Below the pieces are notes generated by a model. The model saw only the letters and a list, made by a program, of their open reading frames with translations, ran no database searches and was not told where the DNA came from. Shown here in pieces: positions 8,063-13,757 of a stretch of DNA of 16,276 nucleotides. Source of the stretch: Nocardioides sp. (GTDB lineage Bacteria; Actinomycetota; Actinomycetes; Propionibacteriales; Nocardioidaceae); NCBI GenBank assembly GCA_030145945.1, contig JASLDK010000430.1:1-16276 (forward strand), read 5' to 3'. A program made the translations under genes and the position numbers. Positions within the stretch are counted from its first letter, which is position 1, and each line of letters starts with the position of its first letter.

Positions 8063-8172
8063 TGTAACACGCTGTCCACCTGACTACCGAGCGGTTGACG
8101 GCACCGAATCCGCCGGAATTCGAAGAAACAGTGCCGCGAACCGCCGGGTAGTCAGGTGGACAGCGTGTTACA
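8063..8172. repeat. 110-bp long inverted repeat between cysS and the C39 peptidase gene
   Basis: The arm at 8063-8088 is a perfect 26-bp reverse complement of 8147-8172. Pairing continues inward (8089-8104 with 8131-8146) with four mismatches, giving 38 of 42 positions paired around a 26-base centre at 8105-8130. It lies upstream of two divergent genes, so it does not sit where a terminator is needed, and it falls between their predicted promoters. No target-site duplication or coding capacity is visible. It could be a non-autonomous palindromic repeat, an operator or an insulator. Its apical part resembles that of the palindrome at 12284-12344. Confidence 0.9.
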
Positions 8173-8186
8173 CCAGCCGCGCGTCT

Positions 8187-8216
8187 GTGACGGGAGTGAC
8201 GAATGTGACGTACCGT
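8187..8216 (+). promoter_or_regulatory. Three 9-bp-spaced GTGACG repeats and -10-like TACCGT before the C39 peptidase gene
   Basis: GTGACG occurs at 8187, 8196 and 8205, a strict 9-bp period, followed by TACCGT at 8211-8216 and GTG six bases later. The first GTGACG is 18 bp from TACCGT and resembles a -35 element. All three GTGs are also in frame with the gene, so the block could instead be coding. Confidence 0.35.
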
Positions 8217-8222
8217 GGCTCG

Positions 8223-9518
8223 GTGCGCCGAGACTTCCCCCTCACGCCGATCAGGCCGCTGCGTGCCCTGAGACCGGTCCTGTCCGCCTCCACCCTTTCG
8301 CCGACCGCGATGGCGATGGCCCTGGCCACCTGCCTGACGATCGGGCTGGTCGGCAGCGCCGTCGGACGGAGCACCGGAGACGACGGCACCACCCGACCGG
8401 CAGCTGTCACGGCCGCAGCGGTCACCGACCGCCAGGTCGACCTCGAGCGCTTCGCTGCCCCCGCGAAGTGGAAGGCTGCGAAGACCGTCCGCAAGGCCGG
8501 CCGCAACTATCTCAGCACCCGCTGGAAGAGCCCGTGGACCGCGCCGGGCTTCGACTACACCGAACTCATCGCCTCCTGGTCGGCCCGCACCCCCGGCACG
8601 AGCTGGATCGAGATCGAGGTCCGCGGACGCGATGCTGCAGGAGCGAAGACCTCCTGGGACCTGATGTCGCAGTGGGCCGTCACCGACAAGGCCGTCAAGC
8701 GTCGCTCCGGCAGCGCGCAGGGCGACGACGGCACCACGGTCGCGACCGACACCTGGCGCACGGCCGGGCTCTCGGCGTACCGGATCCGGGTGACGACGCA
8801 CCGCGAGGCCGGCCGCAGGACCCCTCGGGTCGACCTGGTGACCGCGATGGCCTCGCGGATACCGACCGGAACGCCCGCGGTCTCCGCGCCGAGCGGCGCC
8901 GGCGCGGTCGAGATCGCGGTGCCGCGCTACTCGCAGATGATCCACTCCGGCCACTATCCGCAGTGGGGCGGCGGTGGCGAGGCGTGGTGCTCGCCGACGT
9001 CGACGGCGATGGTGCTGAGCTACTACGGACGCCTCTCCGGCCCGGGGTCCTACTCCTGGGTTCCCGCCGGACACCCCGACCCGTGGGTGGACGCGACGGC
9101 GCGCTCGACCTTCGACCACGCCTATGACGGCACCGGCAACTGGCCGTTCAACACCGCCTACGCCGCCCGCCGCCTCGGCCCCACCGGCGAGGCCTTCGTG
9201 ACCCGACTGCGCAACCTGACCGAGGCCGAGGCACTCGTGCGGGCAGGGATCCCGCCGATCGTCTCGATCGCGTTCGGCAAGGGCCAGCTGACCGGTGCCC
9301 CGATCTCGGCCTCCAACGGTCACCTACTGGTGATCGTCGGCTTCACCGCGACCGGCGACGTCGTCGTCAACGACCCGGCGGCGCCCACCTCCGACACCGT
9401 CCGGAGGGTCTACAACCGCGCCCAGTTCGAGCGGATCTGGCTGACGGCGTCCGCCGGGACGGCGTACGTCATCCGCGACGCCGCACATCCTCTGCCCGCC
9501 TCCGCGGGCAACTGGTGA
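8223..9518 (+). CDS. Secreted C39-like cysteine peptidase family protein
   Basis: Exported protein of about 431 residues. An Arg-rich N terminus is followed by a hydrophobic segment (MAMALATCLTIGLVGSAV, near 34-51), a signal peptide or anchor. Residues of about 70-210 form a domain I do not recognise. The C-terminal domain resembles Peptidase_C39_2: candidate nucleophile Cys256 in EAWCSPTST, His367 in NGHLLVIVGF and Asp384 in VNDPAA. The start is uncertain: GTG 8223 (leaderless, chosen), GTG 8205 (GGGAG eight bases upstream) or GTG 8187. It converges with the oxidoreductase gene, leaving 18 bp. No bacteriocin, ABC exporter or precursor gene lies nearby, so a role in leader cleavage is not supported; a cell-wall or extracellular protease role is a guess. 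Confidence 0.85.
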   Translation: MRRDFPLTPIRPLRALRPVLSASTLSPTAMAMALATCLTIGLVGSAVGRSTGDDGTTRPAAVTAAAVTDRQVDLERFAAPAKWKAAKTVRKAGRNYLSTRWKSPWTAPGFDYTELIASWSARTPGTSWIEIEVRGRDAAGAKTSWDLMSQWAVTDKAVKRRSGSAQGDDGTTVATDTWRTAGLSAYRIRVTTHREAGRRTPRVDLVTAMASRIPTGTPAVSAPSGAGAVEIAVPRYSQMIHSGHYPQWGGGGEAWCSPTSTAMVLSYYGRLSGPGSYSWVPAGHPDPWVDATARSTFDHAYDGTGNWPFNTAYAARRLGPTGEAFVTRLRNLTEAEALVRAGIPPIVSIAFGKGQLTGAPISASNGHLLVIVGFTATGDVVVNDPAAPTSDTVRRVYNRAQFERIWLTASAGTAYVIRDAAHPLPASAGNW

Positions 9519-9536
9519 CTCACCCGGTCAGAACAT

Positions 9537-11072
9537 CTAGCTCGCGGTGACCGCGATGGTGTGCCATCCCGTCGCACCATCGGGTACGACGGCCGCCACG
9601 GCGCCGGTCTGGGTGTTGCCGTCGGCGTCCACGGCTCGCACCCGCAATTGGTGCTCACCGACGGCCAGGTCGACCACGATCCGCCACTGCACCCACGTGT
9701 CGATGTTGGGAGCGAGGGCGAGGCGAGCGCGCTGCCAGCGGCCGCCGTCGACCTGCACCTCGACGGCGGAGATCCCGGTGTGCTGGAGCCAGGCCACACC
9801 GGCGACCACGACCTCTCCGGCGGGCACGGTGGACCCGTGGGCGGGGACCTCGACCGTGGAGGCGATCTTGACCGGTCCGCGCTCTGACCAGCCCTTGTCC
9901 GTCCAGTAGGCCGTGATGTCCTCGAACCGGGTGACCTCCATGTCGATCACCCACTTGGTCGCTGAGACATAGCCGTAGAGACCCGGAACCACCGTGCGAA
10001 CGGGGAAGCCGTGCTCGATCGGCAGCGGCTCGCCGTTCATCGCGACTGCGAGCATCGCGTTGCGTTCGTCCATCAGGGCGCCCAGCGGCGTCCCACAGGT
10101 CCAGCCGTCCTGCGAGGTCTGCAGCACGGCGTTCGCACCCTCCTGCGGCCCGGCTTCGGCGAGGATCCCCGCTAGGCGTACGCCGCTCCACCAGGCGTTG
10201 CCGATGAGGTCGCCGCCGACCTCGTTGGACACGCAGTTGAGGGTGATCCAGTCCTCGGTGATCTCCCGACGCACCAGGTCGGCATAGGTCAGCCGCACCT
10301 CGCGATCGACCATCCCGTGGATCCGCAGCTCCCAATCGGCGGGCGCGATGGTCGGCTTGATGACGGCGGTGTCGATCAGATAGAAGTCGTCGTTCGGCGT
10401 CCGCCACGGCGAGACACCCTCGATGTCGAGGCTCGCTCCGTCAGGCACGGCCGGAGCGGTGACGCCCTCGATCCGCAGCAGCCGTCGACTCTGCTCGGCC
10501 CGGCGGCGGGCCGTGCTCGCGATCCTCCCGACCAGGCCACCGGCGACGGCGACGCCCGCCGTGGCGCCCGCGACCAGGAAGAAGGTACGCCGGGTGTGGG
10601 CCGGCTCGATGCCGCCCGCCTCAGCGGCGTCAGCGAGCTCCCAGCGCCGCAGCCACTCGCTCAACAGCGCAAGTGCGAGCAACCAGCACACCAGACCCGC
10701 CACGATGGGCGCCCAGTCGGTGAGGCTCGTGTTCGGCTTGGCGCTCACCGCGACGCCGGCGATCGCCGCGAGGACGGCGTACCCGGCCACCGCCGCCCAC
10801 CACCGGCGGCGCGCCCACTGTCCCAGCATCATGAACACCAACGCGAGCAGGACGAGGATCCCGGTGATCAGGACGTCCTTGTCCGACGTACCGAACGTGT
10901 CGATGGCCCAGTGCGCGACGTTGCCCGGCGTCAGTGCCGTGACGCCCTCCGCGACCGCGACGAGGGGGGAATTGCGCACGTGCAGGAGCGCCGCGACCGC
11001 ATGGCTGATCGCCATGCCGGCCGCACCGGACAGCAGCCCGGCGACCGACCACCAGACGCGGGAGGACCTCAC
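9537..11072 (-). CDS. Polytopic membrane molybdopterin-dependent oxidoreductase (sulfite oxidase/MsrP-like fold)
   Basis: Protein of 511 residues. Four hydrophobic segments (about 7-30, 66-87, 92-111, 121-141) precede a twin-arginine motif, TRRTFFLVAG (Arg161-Arg162), and a fifth segment (164-182). An oxidoreductase molybdopterin domain follows, with the candidate Mo-ligating Cys280 in ITLNCVSNEVGGDLIG, then a sulfite-oxidase-type dimerisation domain from about 400. Basic residues at 88-90 and 142-143 give an N-in topology that leaves the twin Arg in the cytoplasm, so the Mo domain would be exported by Tat after Sec inserts TM1-4. Polytopic dual Sec/Tat Mo proteins are known in actinobacteria. 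The GTG at 11072 lies six bases after a GACAAT hexamer. The physiological substrate is unknown. Confidence 0.9.
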   Translation of the reverse strand: MRSSRVWWSVAGLLSGAAGMAISHAVAALLHVRNSPLVAVAEGVTALTPGNVAHWAIDTFGTSDKDVLITGILVLLALVFMMLGQWARRRWWAAVAGYAVLAAIAGVAVSAKPNTSLTDWAPIVAGLVCWLLALALLSEWLRRWELADAAEAGGIEPAHTRRTFFLVAGATAGVAVAGGLVGRIASTARRRAEQSRRLLRIEGVTAPAVPDGASLDIEGVSPWRTPNDDFYLIDTAVIKPTIAPADWELRIHGMVDREVRLTYADLVRREITEDWITLNCVSNEVGGDLIGNAWWSGVRLAGILAEAGPQEGANAVLQTSQDGWTCGTPLGALMDERNAMLAVAMNGEPLPIEHGFPVRTVVPGLYGYVSATKWVIDMEVTRFEDITAYWTDKGWSERGPVKIASTVEVPAHGSTVPAGEVVVAGVAWLQHTGISAVEVQVDGGRWQRARLALAPNIDTWVQWRIVVDLAVGEHQLRVRAVDADGNTQTGAVAAVVPDGATGWHTIAVTAS

Positions 11073-11103
11073 CGCCCGATTGTCCCTCAGGCATGATCAG
11101 CGC
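11073..11103. promoter_or_regulatory. 31-bp divergent promoter region with back-to-back -10-like hexamers
   Basis: The whole gap between two GTG starts is 31 bp. On the minus strand GACAAT (11084-11079) stands six bases before the oxidoreductase GTG at 11072. On the plus strand CATGAT (11092-11097) stands six bases before the ispF GTG at 11104. There is no room for leaders or ribosome-binding sites; any -35 elements would lie inside the opposite gene. Confidence 0.45.
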
Positions 11104-11604
11104 GTGAACTCTGCAGGTCTGCGCATCGGCATCGGCTCCGACGTCCACCGTCTGGTCCCCCGCGGACCCGCCGACCCGCCGCTGGCCCTCGGTGGACTGA
11201 CCTGGCCCGAGGAGACCGTCCGCCTCGAGGGGCACTCCGACGCCGACGTCGCCGCCCACGCCGCCTGTGACGCACTGCTGTCGGCAGCCGGGCTCGGCGA
11301 CCTGGGCAGCAACTTCGGTACGGCGGAGCCGCAGTGGGCCGGCGCCAGCGGTGCTGCCCTCCTCGGTGAGACCCGACGCCGGGTGGAGGCGGCGGGCTTC
11401 GTGATCGTCAATGTCGCGGTGCAGGTGATCGGAAACCGGCCGAAGATCGGGCCGCGGCGGGCGGAGGCGCAGGCCGTACTGTCCGGCGTACTCGATGCGC
11501 CGGTGGCGCTGTCGGCGACGACCACCGACGGCCTGGGGCTGACCGGACGCGGTGAGGGCGTCGCGGCCATCGCGAACGCGCTGGTGAGCGGGCCGGCCTC
11601 GTGA
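11104..11604 (+). CDS. ispF: 2-C-methyl-D-erythritol 2,4-cyclodiphosphate synthase
   Basis: MEP-pathway enzyme that cyclises CDP-methylerythritol phosphate to MEcPP with loss of CMP; 166 residues, normal length, usually a trimer. Metal ligands are Asp13 and His15 (GSDVHRL) and His52 (ADVAAHAACDAL). The GHSDAD motif and the C-terminal ATTTDGLGLTGRGEGVAA are intact. The start is GTG 11104, matched to the family N terminus (LRIGIGSDVH); reading frame open upstream belongs to antisense of the oxidoreductase gene. Its stop overlaps the ispD start (GTGA). The order F-D is the reverse of the usual actinobacterial carD-ispD-ispF. Confidence 0.96.
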   Translation: MNSAGLRIGIGSDVHRLVPRGPADPPLALGGLTWPEETVRLEGHSDADVAAHAACDALLSAAGLGDLGSNFGTAEPQWAGASGAALLGETRRRVEAAGFVIVNVAVQVIGNRPKIGPRRAEAQAVLSGVLDAPVALSATTTDGLGLTGRGEGVAAIANALVSGPAS

Positions 11605-12287
11605 CAGGTGCTGCCGTCGTCATCCTCGGCGCGGGCAGTGGCAGCCGGGTCGGCGCCGGCATCAACAAGATCCTGTTGCCGCTGGCCGGTCAGCCCGTGC
11701 TGGCCCGGTCGGTGCGCACCGCGCTCTCCGTCCGGGGCGTCGGGGCGGTGGTGGTCGTGCATCGTGCCGGCGAACGCGCCGACGTCGGAGCCGCGCTGCT
11801 GCCCGTCATCGGCGAACGCGACGTCCTCCTGGTTGAGGGCGGCGCATCCCGACAGGACTCCGAGCAGGCCGCTCTCGCCGTCCTCGCACCACAGGTGAGC
11901 TCCGGTGAGATCGATGTGATCGCCATCCACGACGGCGCCCGCCCGCTGGCCGGCGTCGAGTTGTTCGAGGCGACCATCGCCGCCGCGCAGGAGTACGGCG
12001 GCGCCGTGCCGACCCACGACCTGCCGGGTCTGCTGCCCCGGACCGCGGGGACCGCTCCGGTCAGCGCGGTCGCGGGTGTCGCGACCCCGCAGGCTTTCCG
12101 GGCCGCTCCCCTGCTGGCGGCCTACGCAGCCGCCCGGGAGGCCGGGTTCGACGGCACCGACACCGCGGCAGCCTTCGCGCAGTTCGCGCCCGCGGATCTG
12201 GTCGTGCGCGCCGTGCCCGGCGGCCCCGGCAACCTCAAGGTGACCTTCGCCGAAGACCTGCGGGTGGCCGAGCGTCTGTTGGGATAG
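11601..12287 (+). CDS. ispD: 2-C-methyl-D-erythritol 4-phosphate cytidylyltransferase
   Basis: Transfers CMP from CTP to methylerythritol phosphate, the step before the cyclodiphosphate synthase in the MEP pathway; 228 residues. The nucleotide-binding signature GAGSGSRVGAGINK carries Arg16 and Lys23 at the E. coli spacing. EGGASRQDS, IHDGARP, VATPQAF and the C-terminal NLKVTFAEDLRVAERLL are all present, so this copy should be active. GTG start at 11601 overlaps the ispF stop by 4 bp. Its TAG stop is formed by the first bases of a large palindrome. Confidence 0.95.
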   Translation: MTGAAVVILGAGSGSRVGAGINKILLPLAGQPVLARSVRTALSVRGVGAVVVVHRAGERADVGAALLPVIGERDVLLVEGGASRQDSEQAALAVLAPQVSSGEIDVIAIHDGARPLAGVELFEATIAAAQEYGGAVPTHDLPGLLPRTAGTAPVSAVAGVATPQAFRAAPLLAAYAAAREAGFDGTDTAAAFAQFAPADLVVRAVPGGPGNLKVTFAEDLRVAERLLG

Positions 12288-12344
12288 TCCCTGCTGAAAA
12301 GCACCGAACCGAGGGTCGAAATGGTGCTTTTCGGCAGGGACTAT
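12284..12344. terminator. 61-bp palindrome, probable bidirectional terminator between convergent genes
   Basis: Arm 12284-12305 is the reverse complement of 12323-12344 over 22 bp with one mismatch (a G-U pair in plus-strand RNA), loop 12306-12322. The inner part reads AAAAGCACC ... GGTGCTTTT, the classic bidirectional terminator arrangement with a U-run after the stem on both strands. The outer ATAG/CTAT supplies the TAG stop codons of both ispD and the convergent gene. Confidence 0.75.
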
Positions 12345-12967
12345 GCGTCGGGCGCGGTGAGGGCGGCGAGGAGCGCGATGTCGGCGTCGCTGGCGACCCG
12401 CCGAGCCTGGGGCGGAGCCTCGACGAGGAGCACCCTGTCGTCGTACCTCTCCCGCAGGATGGCCGCGAGCGCGACGAAGTCGGTCGTGGGGAGACCCTCG
12501 TCGAGATCGACCAGCACCCAGGCGGGCAGAACGATCGGCGAACAGACCGAGACCAGTGCCTCCCGGTCAACGGTGGCCCCGATGATCGCTCCCGCGCTCA
12601 CGACGTCGGGGACGAGTTCCTTGACCGTGTCGGTGACCGGTCGTACGCCGACCACGACCCGGTCCTCGGCGGCGGCGCGTTCGACGCAGGAGCGCAGGAA
12701 GGCCGGGGGCGTCATGGGGCACAGCGGGTCATGCAGCACCAGCGGATCACCGTTGTCGACGATCGCCTCCCAGGACACCGTCTGGTCGAGCAGGTTGATG
12801 CCCGCATCCCCGGCCGCCCATGCCGCCGCGGCCACCAACGACTCGCCGTGGATGAGATGGAACGGCAACGCGCCGCGCCCGTCGTCCACCACGATGCCGA
12901 CCGCGGGCGCGGGGTCGTCGTACGGGTCGGAAAACTCAACGACGGCGTCGTCCGGCTGCGGGTTCAT
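12341..12967 (-). CDS. Degenerate IspD-like protein (probable pseudoenzyme) downstream of carD
   Basis: Protein of 208 residues that aligns along its length with IspD-type cytidylyltransferases but lacks the catalytic signatures. The N-terminal GxGxRxG...K loop is missing (AVGIVVDDGRGALPFHLIHG instead). HDAARP has become HDPLCP, the Arg lost. PVTDTVK is kept. The TPQxF segment has become CSPIVL, and NIKxTxxxDL has become QARRVASDADIALLAAL. No frameshift or internal stop: the gene is maintained. ATG 12967 is chosen because a TACGGT hexamer ends seven bases before it; GTG 12976 is an alternative. It lies 53 bp after carD, the position ispD holds in mycobacteria. A regulatory or scaffold role is inference; function unknown. 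Confidence 0.82.
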   Translation of the reverse strand: MNPQPDDAVVEFSDPYDDPAPAVGIVVDDGRGALPFHLIHGESLVAAAAWAAGDAGINLLDQTVSWEAIVDNGDPLVLHDPLCPMTPPAFLRSCVERAAAEDRVVVGVRPVTDTVKELVPDVVSAGAIIGATVDREALVSVCSPIVLPAWVLVDLDEGLPTTDFVALAAILRERYDDRVLLVEAPPQARRVASDADIALLAALTAPDA

Positions 12968-12995
12968 CGAACCCACCGTACGACGCCGTCGTTGA
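12936..12995. promoter_or_regulatory. 60-bp nested palindrome over the start codon of the IspD-like gene
   Basis: A 16-bp perfect inverted repeat (12936-12951 with 12980-12995) encloses a smaller one, GGGTTC-ATC-GAACCC (12960-12974), centred on the ATG of the IspD-like gene. On the minus strand the outer stem is followed after one base by GTTTTCC, so it could also act as a terminator or attenuator for carD read-through. A -10-like TACGGT lies inside the loop. Confidence 0.6.
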
Positions 12996-13006
12996 TGTGG
13001 TTGCAG

Positions 13007-13022
13007 GACTGCTCAAGCAGTC
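13007..13022. terminator. Small hairpin overlapping the carD stop codon
   Basis: GACTGCT-CA-AGCAGTC is a perfect 7-bp stem with a two-base loop, overlapping the TGA of carD. No U-run follows, so it may be a 3'-end stabiliser rather than a terminator. Confidence 0.35.
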
Positions 13023-13506
13023 AGGAAGCCAGCACCTCGTCGAGGATGGTCTCGGCCTTGTCCTCGTTGGTGTTCTCGCACAGAGCGAGCTCGGAGACCA
13101 GGATCTGGCGGGCCTTGGCGAGCATCCGCTTCTCGCCTGCCGACAGACCGCGATCACGCTCGCGGCGCCACAGGTCGCGCACGACCTCGGCCACCTTCAT
13201 GACGTCGCCACTGTGGAGCTTCTCGAGGTTCGCCTTGTAGCGCCTCGACCAGTTGGTCGGCTCCTCGACGTGCTCCGCGCGGAGCACCCCGAACACCCGA
13301 TCCAGCCCGTCCTTGTCCACGACATCCCGAACACCCACGAGATCGAGGTTGTCGGCCGGCACACGGACCACGAGGTCCTGCTGGGCAACAATCCGAAGCA
13401 CGAGGTACTGCCGTTCCTGGCCCTTGATCGTCCGCATCTCGATGTTTTCGATGACAGCGGCCCCGTGATTGGGGTAGACGACCGTTTCGCCGACGGTGAA
13501 AGTCAT
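13021..13506 (-). CDS. carD: CarD-family transcriptional regulator (RNA polymerase-binding)
   Basis: Global regulator of 161 residues that binds the RNA polymerase beta subunit and stabilises open promoter complexes, chiefly at rRNA and other housekeeping promoters in mycobacteria. The N-terminal Tudor-like RNAP-interaction domain (FTVGETVVYPNHGAAVIENI) covers about residues 1-60. The helical DNA-binding domain contains Trp86 in NWSRRYKANLEKL, matching the M. tuberculosis Trp85 that wedges into the -10 upstream edge. The ATG at 13506 has GAAGGGG about ten bases upstream and, unlike many neighbours, a real 5' leader. The degenerate IspD-like gene follows on the same strand. Confidence 0.97.
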   Translation of the reverse strand: MTFTVGETVVYPNHGAAVIENIEMRTIKGQERQYLVLRIVAQQDLVVRVPADNLDLVGVRDVVDKDGLDRVFGVLRAEHVEEPTNWSRRYKANLEKLHSGDVMKVAEVVRDLWRRERDRGLSAGEKRMLAKARQILVSELALCENTNEDKAETILDEVLAS

Positions 13507-13534
13507 ATGAGCAAAACCCCTTCCTAGGTGACTT

Positions 13535-13543
13535 ATCTTACCA
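13535..13543 (-). promoter_or_regulatory. carD promoter: extended -10 TGG-TAAGAT
   Basis: TAAGAT with an upstream TGN on the minus strand is a near-consensus extended -10. Initiation about 7 bases on (near 13528) would give a leader of roughly 22 bases holding AGGAAGGGG. No convincing -35 is present, as expected for an extended -10. The rest of 13544-13757 shows no gene. Confidence 0.5.
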
Positions 13544-13744
13544 CGTCATCAAGGACTCTCCGAATGCGTTTGCGCAGGTCAGCGGCACAATCGACGGCTT
13601 GACAAGCCGGGCGAGGTGTGTTCGAACTGCTCGTCGAAGATGTGGCCGGGGTCACGGGATGCGCGAATCCCGCCAGCAGTGGGCCGATCGGACGAACTTC
13701 GTCCCCTCTGGCGAGGTCCACGCCCGCAGCGGCCGCGCGTGGTC

Positions 13745-13750
13745 AATACT
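13745..13750 (+). promoter_or_regulatory. Candidate leaderless -10 (AATACT) for the UbiA-family gene
   Basis: AATACT ends seven bases before the ATG at 13758, and no Shine-Dalgarno is visible, so this again fits leaderless initiation. Confidence 0.35.
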
Positions 13751-13757
13751 GCTCGCC

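Noticed and set aside
8063..8172. Insertion sequence ends or CRISPR-like repeat
   Set aside because: There is no transposase, no flanking target duplication and no repeated unit with spacers; only a single palindrome is seen.
8034..9323. Minus-strand open frame opposite the C39-like peptidase gene
   Set aside because: Low-complexity, no motifs, and it crosses the palindrome; a codon-bias shadow.
8223..9518. Bacteriocin-processing C39 system
   Set aside because: No precursor peptide with a double-Gly leader and no peptidase-containing ABC exporter nearby.
10423..11103. In-frame extension upstream of ispF
   Set aside because: It is antisense to the conserved oxidoreductase N terminus and has no similarity to ispF; the family start matches GTG 11104.
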